From Zygosaccharomyces rouxii (taxonomy: Eukaryota; Ascomycota; Saccharomycetes; Saccharomycetales; Saccharomycetaceae), in the NCBI RefSeq assembly GCF_000026365.1, contig NC_012990.1, forward strand, positions 868,001 through 932,000: 64,000 bases of DNA, read 5' to 3'. Shown here one piece after another: positions 35,265 to 43,912 of the stretch (position 1 is the stretch's first letter; the number at the start of each line of letters is the position of its first letter). The position numbers were made by a program, and so were the translations under genes. Under the pieces are notes generated by a model that saw only the letters and a program-made list of their open reading frames with translations, was not told where the DNA came from and did not search any database.

Positions 35265-36333
35265 ATTCAATAAAGAATCTCAAAAGCCTGTCTTACCCAA
35301 ACAACTCTTCAAGAGTAATTTTACATGGTTCCTTTATGAAATATCCAAGCATCGTTTCCCCTAGGTGATCTCATGTTTATACCCTGTCGTTGGATGGGTA
35401 GTAGTTCGGGCGAGTGTTATTGACCAAAATATGCTTGTCAGTGCCATGATTACCGGTGCTTTCTTTACATTTCCACTTGTATTGTCCTTTGTATGGTTCA
35501 GCTATTCGAAATTGCACCCCAAGAATATGACAGGATTGGTTCAGCAAGTGTTGGAATCGAATCCTGGTCTTGATATCGTGAAATGGGACGAAATTGCGAA
35601 TAGATTGAACTCTTTCTTTTACCAAGAGCATATCTGGAACACGCCTCACTCTTTTTATGATGGTCAACATGTTCAACGTGTGTTCAAGGATAATGTTTTA
35701 AAGCCATATCTCGAAGGGAAATTTGAAGATATTACCGATGCCGACAAGACTCAATCAGCAAGGTGTTATTTGCAATCACTAAAGGAGAAGTTTGAATTAT
35801 TATTGAAGGACAATTTGCCGGAATTTTTTCTAAATTCTGAATTACCCAGAGACACTCACAGAAACAAATTCTTCTCTTACCGAGGATATTTGTTCATGAG
35901 ATTCTTAGTTTGTTGGTATCAGTTTGTGACTTTGTTAAAAATCGTAACTGCATTTAACCTAAAATCCTTCTTTCCTTTGGTTGATATCATATATTGCCAG
36001 TATATGTCCTGAATATTCCAACGGATTCGCCATAGCTGGGCATATCCAAAGATGAATACAATGCATGCAATCAAGTTTTTGGCGAAAATAACAAAAGTTA
36101 GTTCTAGAAAAGAACCGGCTAAATGGGACCAAATAGCCGGGTATATGAATCAATATCTAACTGAGGAAAATAACGGCCATTCTGGGAATATATTTCTCGA
36201 CGGCAAGCATTGTTTAAACTGTTACAAGACCTGCTTTGAGCCTCTATCCGTTAATAATGGTCCTTTGAAATACTGCGATTTGAAAGGAATTGTTGAGGTT
36301 ACGCAACCAAGCGTAAATGGAGAGACCAATTAA
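35265..36333 (+). pseudogene. DUP-family B copy 2: most complete two-domain copy, start lost, two stops
   Basis: The ATG and next codons of other B genes are deleted here. The frame then runs from about 35275 (KESQKPVLPKQLF) to the TAA at 36331-36333, with only two interruptions: TAG at 35362-35364, where copy 1 has TGG, and TGA at 36010-36012. It shows the ancestral plan: N-terminal membrane segments, a first DUP domain (LVQQVLESNPGLDIVKWDEI, HSFYDGQHVQRVFKDNVLKP), a linker to LPRDTHRNK, another hydrophobic segment, then a second DUP domain (KWDQIAGYMNQYLTEENN, FLDGKHCLNCYKTCFEPLS). At about 355 residues this resembles S. cerevisiae two-domain DUP380/COS proteins. The segment 35365-36012 stays open and might still be translated if transcribed. 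Confidence 0.7.
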
Positions 36334-37158
36334 TGAAGCAATGTATTCCTTCCTCGCAAACTGAAAGTAGCAGTATATACTGATTTAAAATATAATGGTG
36401 TCGCAAGTGCTGCGATAGACAGTCTCCGAGTGTCATGAAGCTACCTGATGTAACCTCAAGCTGGTAATAAACATATTTTAATGTGTTTTGGTGTCACTTA
36501 CAATAATATTATTATATGATGAGGTCTTAGCTCCAATCAAGGTCTGGGATGTAGCTTAATGAAAAGAACAATTCTCTGAATATTTCAATCGTGATATGTA
36601 CCTTCTCCACTTTCTGGTAGCATATATAGCGTCTCGTACCTTGAAACATTCATTAAAATCTTTTTAGGGACTTGGTATAAAAAGAATTTCCATATGATAC
36701 TCAATATTATATGGATCTACAATAGATGTTTCTGTCAATTTTCCCTTTCGCAACCATAACTATTTTTTTTTTTTTTTTTTTTTTACTTCATATGGTCTGC
36801 AACTTCTGAGAAAGGACCAATATATTATTGGAGCCTAGAAACTTATCATTTCAAGTCATTCTGCTTCGATGAGGTGCCATAAAAATTATTTTAAATATCA
36901 GAATTTTGCCAGTTTTTTTACCTTCGATTGAACAATCACAGTTCGTATTCTTCTTACCTCACTCAACCCTTCACCTATCGAATTGATCACCTACGAGAAC
37001 AGGAAACTTTTTAACAGTAGTTCATTTACCTCAAACTCCATAAGAGCTGCTGTTGCCCGCTTTTCGAAAAGTAATTACCACCAGTGTAAGTTTCTCCTGT
37101 TACACAAGTACTTCGACTGCCTTTTAATGTGCTTTTTATCCCTTATAAAAACATGCCA
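36334..37158. other. Intergenic region with T22 tract and a duplicated 358 bp flank
   Basis: No gene seen. 36763-36784 is 22 consecutive T. From 36801 to 37158 the sequence is nearly identical to 41682-42039, and both run to the stop of an A gene (copies 3 and 5). The first part (36334-36760) has no counterpart elsewhere in the array. Confidence 0.75.
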
Positions 37159-38016
37159 TTAAGCGGTAGCGAATGAATGAAAAATGCCCCATACAATCAT
37201 CGAGATAATGAAGGTCAGCAGCAAAATAAAAAAGGACGCAAATTCTATTACCCCCAAATAAAGCATTGAAGTGTTGAAAATGTTACAAAACCTCTCGAAA
37301 ATACCCTCTCTAAATTCATCTCTTTCAGCCGTATGTGATAATTCACCAAAATTCTCAACGCTCTTGTTGTATTTCGCAAGTGCTCTCTCAGTTAGGGCCT
37401 TATTTGATGGATTTTTCCAAAAATTGCTGTACATTTCTCCTTCGCAATAACATCGGATGTCGTAGGTCTGGCATTCTATTGGTTTTACGATTTCTCTCAC
37501 GAAAAAGCGCATACAATGCTCCCCACTGTAAAAAAGAGAATAACGATATCCTGTCCCTTCAGAAAAGTGGTTAACTCTAGATGCAATTCTCTGCCAAGCT
37601 ACTGGATCCCCGGTCAGGTCCACCTCAGCCACTTCCTTCAATAACTTTTGGAGCACTTTTGTCTCAATCTTAACCTTTTTCCTATCGTTGATGAAGCCAA
37701 AAATAGAAAAAGTAAAGCATAGGAAATAATGACTGATCGTCCATAAGGGACAAAATTCGACTGAAAGTTCTGATTCGAGTGGATCATGATAAAAGTCTCG
37801 CAAACTAAAGTACACAAATACTGCAACCGATGAAAAAAATGCACCTGAAAGAGAAACAATAATGTCGTATATCCATGTTTTCTCGAAAAAATATGGGGCA
37901 AGGAAGTATACCAACTTTCCACTAGTACTGTCCTCTGGCAATTCTATTTCCTCCTCTTCATACATCTGCACACACTTCTCTAAGTCCATTTCACCTTCGT
38001 AACTTATCATACTCAT
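37159..38016 (-). CDS. DUP-family membrane protein, A copy 3 (mosaic)
   Basis: 285 residues from the ATG at 38016. The first ~60 residues, the upstream region and the facing B gene are essentially identical to copy 1. The first membrane segment (FFSSVAVFVYFSL) is that of copy 5. The DUP core and its lead (KKVKIETKVLQKLLKEVAEV, SEGTGYRYS) follow copy 2. The C-terminus (LYLGVIEFASFFILL) follows copy 5. This patchwork is what gene conversion among tandem copies produces. The frame is intact, with the TATA box and 13 bp repeats conserved. Function is unknown, inferred only from DUP relatives. Confidence 0.85.
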   Translation of the reverse strand: MSMISYEGEMDLEKCVQMYEEEEIELPEDSTSGKLVYFLAPYFFEKTWIYDIIVSLSGAFFSSVAVFVYFSLRDFYHDPLESELSVEFCPLWTISHYFLCFTFSIFGFINDRKKVKIETKVLQKLLKEVAEVDLTGDPVAWQRIASRVNHFSEGTGYRYSLFYSGEHCMRFFVREIVKPIECQTYDIRCYCEGEMYSNFWKNPSNKALTERALAKYNKSVENFGELSHTAERDEFREGIFERFCNIFNTSMLYLGVIEFASFFILLLTFIISMIVWGIFHSFATA

Positions 38017-38520
38017 CTTACTGCGTTGGTTAAATACACCTTTGCTGTCGTGAGTGTCTGAATTACCGCCCTTTATATATTTTTCACCCCGGACCTTCAC
38101 CCCGGACCTTCACCCCCTTGATTGTTCCCTCCCCGCGGAGCAATTCCATGCAGAAGAAACTCGAAAGCGGTAGAGAGGTATTTTGAAGCTCAATTCTGGA
38201 AACCCTAATCAGAGCTCTGAAAAAGTGCCTTATGTGTAGTGCATCGGCACCTTATGTCACTTTTGCGTGACCTTTTTGCCAGGAATATCTTTTTCCTATA
38301 TATTTCCACTTTCAAGCGAGAAGGACATCAGTATATGTATAGGTAACATAAACTTTGTTCGGACTTGCATGGATTGTTATCTATTGTTATCAGGAATTTC
38401 TTTTTTTGTAATCCTCCCCATTTCGCTCCTCCGATGACGATAAAAATTCAATCTCGTTTCTCATAGCAACCCAGGAAAGTACTCACTACATACAACGAAG
38501 GAGTTTAAACAAGAACAAAC

Positions 38521-39370
38521 ATGGAATCCGATAAAGAATCTCAAAGGCCTGTTTTACCACAGGGCCTCTTTAGAAATGAGTTGACATGTATGTTTTATGA
38601 AATGTCTAAACATTGCCTCCCCTGGGTGGTCTCATGTTTATGCCTTGTCGCTGGATGGGTAGTAGTAGCTCAGAAAAATTTCATTCATGAAGTGTGCCTG
38701 TGGGTGCCATAGCTAGTAGTTCTTCTGGATCTTTGAATTTTTATTTGCTATTTGAAATGCTATTCCAATACAACAGAGTTAGTTCAGCGAATGTTGGAAT
38801 TGAATCCTGGTGATGATATTGAGAAATGGGACCAAATAGCCAGGTATATGAATCAATAGTTATCTGAGGAATATAAACATCTTCCTAATAATAAATTTTT
38901 TGACGGTAAGCACTGTTTAGACTGTTACCAGGCTTGCTTTGAGCCTCTATCCGTTGGTTGCTACCAGATGTGAACTGGGGGCAATGGGACCAAACAGCTA
39001 TGAAAATGAATCAGAGAGACACAAAATAGAAACACCAGTAGCGGAGGTAGACGTGATAGTTTTTTCGTTGGAAACCAATGTTTTGACTTTTTTGAAAAAG
39101 CGCTCAAACCTCTTGTTTCCGATAAGGATGTGGTTGGACCAAGAAGTTACTTGAGCCGCTTGTCTCTGGTCAGTTGTTACTTCACCATGACCTGGATTGT
39201 ATTGCTGCGGATGTGTTCAGAGCGTGCGATCCTCCTTCTGATTAGATCAATGTTGCCTTAAAACATAAAGAATTTACCGGCTAACGACTACCTCTCGATT
39301 CACTGTCAAAAAAACTTTGCTTTGGTCGTGGATATTCAGACATTGATGCGAGAAGTTTTGAGCAAAAAAT
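38521..39370 (+). pseudogene. DUP-family B copy 3: several stops and a deletion
   Basis: The promoter and the first 63 codons equal copy 1, including the TAG (38710-38712). Further in-frame stops are TGA at 38734-38736 and TAG at 38857-38859. After CYQACFEPLSVG, near 38957, the sequence jumps to the decayed-DUP element (WDQTAMKMNQ at about 38980, then frame-shifted remains to about 39370). The roughly 400 bp that separates the two in unit 1 is missing. This joins two dead parts and confirms that the element is array material. Confidence 0.7.
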
Positions 39371-39470
39371 AAAACCATCACCGGAAACGAGGGTTTTTGA
39401 CTGTCACAGCACAGAATCCCAGAAGAGACTAGCTCTTAATGTGCTTTTTATCCCTTATGAAAACATGCTA

Positions 39471-40328
39471 TTAAGCGGTAGCGAATGAATGAAAAATGGC
39501 CCATACAATCATCGAGATAATGAAGGTCAGCAGCAAAATCAAAAAGGACCCTAATTCTATTACCCAAAAGTAAAGAATTGAGGTGTTGAAAATATTGCGA
39601 AACCTCTCGAAAATACCATCTCTAAATTCATCTCTTTCAGCCGTATGTGATAATTCACCAAAGTTCTCAACGCTCTTGTTATATTTCGCAAGTGCTCTCT
39701 CAGTTAGGGCCTTATTTGGTGGATTTTTCCAAAAATTGCTGCATATTTCTCCTTCGTAATAACTCCTGATGTCGTAGGTCTGACACTCTATTGGTTTTAC
39801 GATTTGTCTCACAAAAAAGCGCATACAATGCTCCCCACTGTAAAAAAGAGAATAACGATAACCTGTCTCTTCAGAAAAGTGATTAACTCTAGATGCAATT
39901 CTGCGCCAAGCTACTGGATCCTCGGTTAAGTCCACCTCAGCCACTTCCTTCAATAACTTTTGGAGCACTTTTGTCTCAATATTAACCTTTTCTCTACCGT
40001 CGATGAAGCTAAAAATAGAAAAAGTAAAGCATAGGAGGTAATGACTGATCGTCCATAAGGGACAAAATTCATCTGAAAGTTCTGATTCGAGTGGATTATG
40101 ATAAAAGTCTCGCAGACTAAAGTACACTAATACCGCAGCCGATGAAATAAATGCACCTGAAAGAGAAAAAATGATGTCTTCTATCCATGTTTTCTCGAAA
40201 AAATATGGGGCAAGGAAGTATGTCAACTTTCCACCAGAACTGTCCTCTGGCAATTCTATTTCCTCCTCTTCACACGTCTGTTCACACTTTTCTAAATCCA
40301 TCTCGCTTTCGTCGCTTATCATACTCAT
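39471..40328 (-). CDS. DUP-family membrane protein, A copy 4
   Basis: 285 residues from the ATG at 40328; no upstream in-frame extension. N-terminus MSMISDESEMDLEKCEQTCE, membrane segments at about 51-73 and 91-110, and the DUP core with WRRIASRVNH and LFYSGEHCMRFFVRQIVKPI. The C-terminal FWVIELGSFL segment matches copy 1. Upstream DNA around the start (TATTGTCTTGTTGG) is shared with copy 5 rather than 1-3, so promoter-proximal and C-terminal blocks have different closest relatives. It diverges from B copy 4. Confidence 0.85.
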   Translation of the reverse strand: MSMISDESEMDLEKCEQTCEEEEIELPEDSSGGKLTYFLAPYFFEKTWIEDIIFSLSGAFISSAAVLVYFSLRDFYHNPLESELSDEFCPLWTISHYLLCFTFSIFSFIDGREKVNIETKVLQKLLKEVAEVDLTEDPVAWRRIASRVNHFSEETGYRYSLFYSGEHCMRFFVRQIVKPIECQTYDIRSYYEGEICSNFWKNPPNKALTERALAKYNKSVENFGELSHTAERDEFRDGIFERFRNIFNTSILYFWVIELGSFLILLLTFIISMIVWAIFHSFATA

Positions 40329-40845
40329 ATTGTCTTGTTGGTTAAATACACCATTGCTGTCGTGAGTGTCAGCTTGTGTCTGAATTACCGCCCTTTATAT
40401 ATTTTTCACCCCGGACCTTCACCCCGGACCTTCACCCCTTCATTGTTTCCTCCCCGCGGGGCAATTCCATGCAGAAGAAACTCGAAAGCGGTAGAGAGGT
40501 ATTTTGAAGCTCAATTCTGGAAACCCTAATCAAAGCTCTGAAAAAGTGCCTTATGTGTAGTGCATCGGTACCTTATGTCACTTTTGCGTGGCCTTTTTGC
40601 CAGGAATATCTCTTTCTTATATATTTCCACTTTCAAGCGAGAAGGACATTAGAAAGGTGTATATGTACAGGTAACATAAACTTTGTTCGGACTTGCATGG
40701 ATTGTTATCCATTGTTATCAGGAATTTCTTTTTCTGTAATCCTCCCCATTTCGCTCCGATGACAATAAAAATTCAATCTCGTTTCTCATAGCAACCCAGG
40801 AAAGTACTCACTACATACAACGAAGGAGTTTAAACAAGAACAAAC

Positions 40846-41690
40846 ATGGAATCCGATAAAGAATCTGAAAGGCCTGTTTTACCACAGGGTCTCTTTAGAA
40901 ATGAATTGACATGTATGTTTTATGAAATGTCTAAACATCGCTTCCCCAGTGTGGTCTCATGTACATTCTGCGTCATCGCCTGGGTAGCATTTTCAATGGA
41001 TGCTTCTTATCAAAATGTCCCTGTATTCTACATGATTGACCGTGTTGTTTTCGATTTTGCAATTTGCTTTCCCTTAGATGGCTCTATTATTCGAAATCGC
41101 ATCCCAATGCGACATTGTTGGTTCAGTAAGTACTGGAACTGGATCCCGGAGTGGATATCAAAAAATGGGATGAAATTGAAAATAGACCAAATCATTGCCT
41201 TTATCAAGAAAATATCTGGAACACACCTTACTTTTTTTCTAATGGTAAACAGGTTCAACTTGCATTCAGGGATGATGTTTTAAGGCCATATCTTGTAAGG
41301 AGATTTGAAGGTGTTGCTGACGTGGACAAGATCCAATCAGCAAGGTTTTACCTACAATCAGTAAATGAAAAATTTAAATTATCATTAAAGGACAATTTGT
41401 CAGAATCCTTTCTAAATTCTGAACTACCCAGGGACACCTACATAAACAAATCTACGCTTCACTCGCGATATTTGTTCATGGGAATCATATTTTCGCAGCT
41501 TCAATCTCACATTTTCTTGGTGATCGTAATGGGATTTATTCGGAAATTATTATTTACGTTGTTTTGTTGCATATTTTGGGATCGAATTTTCTCAAGGAAC
41601 CATTGGAGCTTCTATTGGGTGGTATATCCAGAGATGGGTATAATGAAAACAATGAAATTTTTGGCGATAATAACAAAAGTTAACTTCTGA
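40846..41690 (+). pseudogene. DUP-family B copy 4: frameshift, nonsense and truncated second domain
   Basis: It starts with an intact ATG and a 145-codon frame whose last third is out of register. The true frame resumes with WLYYSKSHPN at about 41083, passes a TAA at 41127-41129 (CAA in copy 2) and runs through the first DUP domain (DIKKWDEIENRPN, YFFSNGKQVQLAF, LRPYLV). It continues through LPRDTYINK and a membrane segment into the opening of the second domain (MGIMKTMKFLAIITKV). There it is cut at 41682 by the flank that also precedes A copy 3. The unbroken passage from domain 1 to domain 2 shows that both belonged to one protein. Confidence 0.7.
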
Positions 41691-42039
41691 GAAAGGACCA
41701 ATATATTATTGGAGCCTAGAAAATTATCATTTCAAGTTATTCTGCTTCGATGAGGTGCCATAAAAATTATTTTGAATATCAGAATTTTACCAGTTTTTTT
41801 ACCTTCAATTGAACAATCACAGTTCTTGTTCTTCTTACCTTACTCAACCCCTCACCTATCGAATTGGTCACTTACGAGAACAGGAAACTTTTTAACAGTA
41901 GTTCATTTACCTCAAACTCCATAAGAGCTGCTGTTGCCCGCTTTTCGAAAAGTAATTACCACCAGTGTAAGTTTCTCCTGTTACACAAGTACTTCGACTG
42001 CCTTTTAATGTGCTTTTTATCCCTTATGAAAACATGCTA
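41682..42039. repeat. 358 bp repeat downstream of A copy 5, matching 36801-37158
   Basis: It begins AACTTCTGAGAAAGGACC and ends at the A gene stop. The two copies have the same length and differ at scattered positions only. The left edge here cuts into B copy 4, which marks a recombination junction. Confidence 0.75.
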
Positions 42040-42897
42040 TTAAGCGGTAGCGAATGAATGAAAAATGGCCCATACAATCGTCGAGATAATGAAGGTCAGC
42101 AGCAAAATAAAAATGGACGCAAATTCTATTACCCCCAAATAAAGCATTGAAGTGTTGAAAATGTTACAAAACCTCTCGAAAGTACCATCTCTAAATTCAT
42201 CTCTTTCAGCCGTATGTGATAATTCACCAAAGTTCTCAACGCTCTTGTTGTATTTCGCAAGTGCTCTCTCAGTTAGCGCCTTATTTGATGGATTTTTCCA
42301 AAAATTGCTGTACATTTCTCCTTCGCAATAACATCTGATGTCGTAGGTCTGGCATTCTATTGGTTTTACGATTTCTCTCACAAAAAAGTGCATACAATGC
42401 TCCCCACTGTAAAAAAGAGAATAACGATAACCTGTCTCTTCAGAAAAGTGATTAACTCTCGATGCAATTCTCTGCCAAGCTACTGGATCCTCGGTTAGGT
42501 CCACCCCAGCCACTTCCCTCAATAACTTTTGGAGCACTTTTGTCTCAATATTAACCGTTTTCCTATCGTTGATGAAGCTAAAAATAGAAAAAGTAAAGCA
42601 TAGGAAATAATGACTGATCGTCCATAAGGGACAAAAATCGACTGAAAGTTCTGATTCGAGTGGATTATGATAAAAGTCTCGCAAACTAAAGTACACAAAT
42701 ACTGCAACCGATGAAAAAAATGCACCTGAAAGAGAAAATAGAATGTCTTCTATCCATGTTTTCTCGAAAAAATATGGGGCAAGGAAGTATACCAACTTTC
42801 CACTAGTACTGTCCTCTGGCAATTCTATTTCCTCCTCTTCATACATCTGCACACACTTCTCTAAATCCATCTCGCTTTCGTCGCTTATCATACTCAT
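42040..42897 (-). CDS. DUP-family membrane protein, A copy 5
   Basis: 285 residues from the ATG at 42897. N-tail as in copy 1 (CVQMYEEEEIELPEDSTSG) after a copy-4-like MSMISDESEMDLEK. First membrane segment FFSSVAVFVYFSL, DUP core WQRIASRVNHFSEETGYRYS, with His in place of Arg at CMHFFVREIVKPIE. C-terminus LYLGVIEFASIFILLL. The upstream region has lost most of the GGACCTTCACCCC repeats, and its similarity to the other units ends near 43100. Instead of a B gene, an unrelated 231-codon gene faces it. Confidence 0.85.
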   Translation of the reverse strand: MSMISDESEMDLEKCVQMYEEEEIELPEDSTSGKLVYFLAPYFFEKTWIEDILFSLSGAFFSSVAVFVYFSLRDFYHNPLESELSVDFCPLWTISHYFLCFTFSIFSFINDRKTVNIETKVLQKLLREVAGVDLTEDPVAWQRIASRVNHFSEETGYRYSLFYSGEHCMHFFVREIVKPIECQTYDIRCYCEGEMYSNFWKNPSNKALTERALAKYNKSVENFGELSHTAERDEFRDGTFERFCNIFNTSMLYLGVIEFASIFILLLTFIISTIVWAIFHSFATA

Positions 42898-43216
42898 ATT
42901 GTCTTGTTGGTTAAATACACCATTGCTGTCGTGAGTGTCAGCTTGTGTCTGAATTGCCGCCTTTTATATATTTTTCACCCCAGACTGTTCCGCCCCTTAA
43001 TTGTTTCTTCCCCGCGCGACAATTCCATGCAGGAGAAACTCGAAAGCGTCAAACTGATAAAATTGACACAAAGAGGTGGACAGGTAGTTTAAAGGTCAAT
43101 TTGGAAACTCTTTAATTAATTACTTTGTGGCATAGAATGTCCTAACTGCTATAAATTGTCAGAGGAAACCAAAATGATATTAACCGAATGAAGAAGGACG
43201 GCCCCAGAAAATTGGC

Positions 43217-43912
43217 ATGTCCAACAAAAAGAAGAGTAAGAGTAAGGCCAGCGAGAGCCACAAGCGTGGTGGAAGAGAGAACAGTCCTCGTGGACAACAC
43301 AACTCTCTCTCTCCACAAAGAGACAACAGTATCTCTGATCAGCAAGGAAGCGAGAACAGCGGTACTGGCTCTGGAACAAACGGGATCAAATTAGCCGCTC
43401 GCTTGTTTCGCAATCCATTGTTTTCCAAAAGAGGGCTCAAACATGCAAAAGAGGGATTAAGAATTAAGAGTTCAGATAAATCAATAAGCAAACTAAGGTG
43501 TATAGGCAGCGGATTTCTCTTCCTTTACCCGTTTCTTTTGATAGGATACTGTATCGCCGGTTTCCTAGCTGGGGACATCAATAGCAAACATGCCTTTTTG
43601 TATGGCATTCCATTATGCATTGCTGTTCCTTATTTCATACGATGCTTGGATGATGTGGATACATTGCTTTCAAGCATATTTGAGATTGGGGAGAAGAGTT
43701 TGCTCGGATATTTCGCAGACCCGGTAATTAGAGAGTTCCTCTTAACTGTTTTTGAGATTGTCGGACACATTTATAAATGCATTGAGGGTACTCAAAAGTC
43801 TCGAATCTACATATGGAGAATTCTCAGTTTTATTTGTTATCTCCTAGGAAATATTTGTCTAATCATGAAAAGAAGGGAAAAGCCAGAATCGATAGTGGGT
43901 AATTCGACGTGA
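43217..43912 (+). CDS. Predicted membrane protein of unknown function at the array edge
   Basis: 231 residues. The first ~95 are hydrophilic, rich in Lys, Ser, Arg and Gly (SNKKKSKSKASESHKRGGRE). They end in a basic helix (LFSKRGLKHAKEGLRIK). Hydrophobic segments follow at about 95-116 (GSGFLFLYPFLLIGYCIAGFL), 124-142 (AFLYGIPLCIAVPYFI) and 200-217 (WRILSFICYLLGNICLIM), with a short basic tail. I do not recognise the family and see no DUP core, although a cytosolic N-tail before paired membrane segments is loosely like the A proteins. It diverges from A copy 5. It could be a gene ancestral to the site or part of the array's history. Confidence 0.6.
   Translation: MSNKKKSKSKASESHKRGGRENSPRGQHNSLSPQRDNSISDQQGSENSGTGSGTNGIKLAARLFRNPLFSKRGLKHAKEGLRIKSSDKSISKLRCIGSGFLFLYPFLLIGYCIAGFLAGDINSKHAFLYGIPLCIAVPYFIRCLDDVDTLLSSIFEIGEKSLLGYFADPVIREFLLTVFEIVGHIYKCIEGTQKSRIYIWRILSFICYLLGNICLIMKRREKPESIVGNST

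Larger units (their letters stand above)
29890..43110. repeat. Tandem array of DUP-family gene units
   Basis: About 13 kb inserted between SSL1 and THI73, neighbours in S. cerevisiae (YLR005W and YLR004C). It comprises a left remnant and five units. Each unit has a minus-strand A gene of 285 codons; in units 1-4 it diverges from a plus-strand B gene or pseudogene across about 500 bp. A genes start at 31918, 34716, 38016, 40328 and 42897. B sequences start at 32423, about 35265, 38521 and 40846. Homology to the upstream side of the A genes ends near 43100. Copies share long near-identical stretches, including intergenic DNA, so amplification or homogenisation is recent. The DUP assignment rests on the conserved W-x-x-IA ... 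FY-x-G-x-H ... KP pattern in both families. Confidence 0.85.

Noticed and set aside
29890..43110. Retrotransposon or LTR origin for the repeats
   Set aside because: No LTR-like ends, primer-binding site, or Gag/Pol motifs are present; repeats correspond to whole gene units with promoters.
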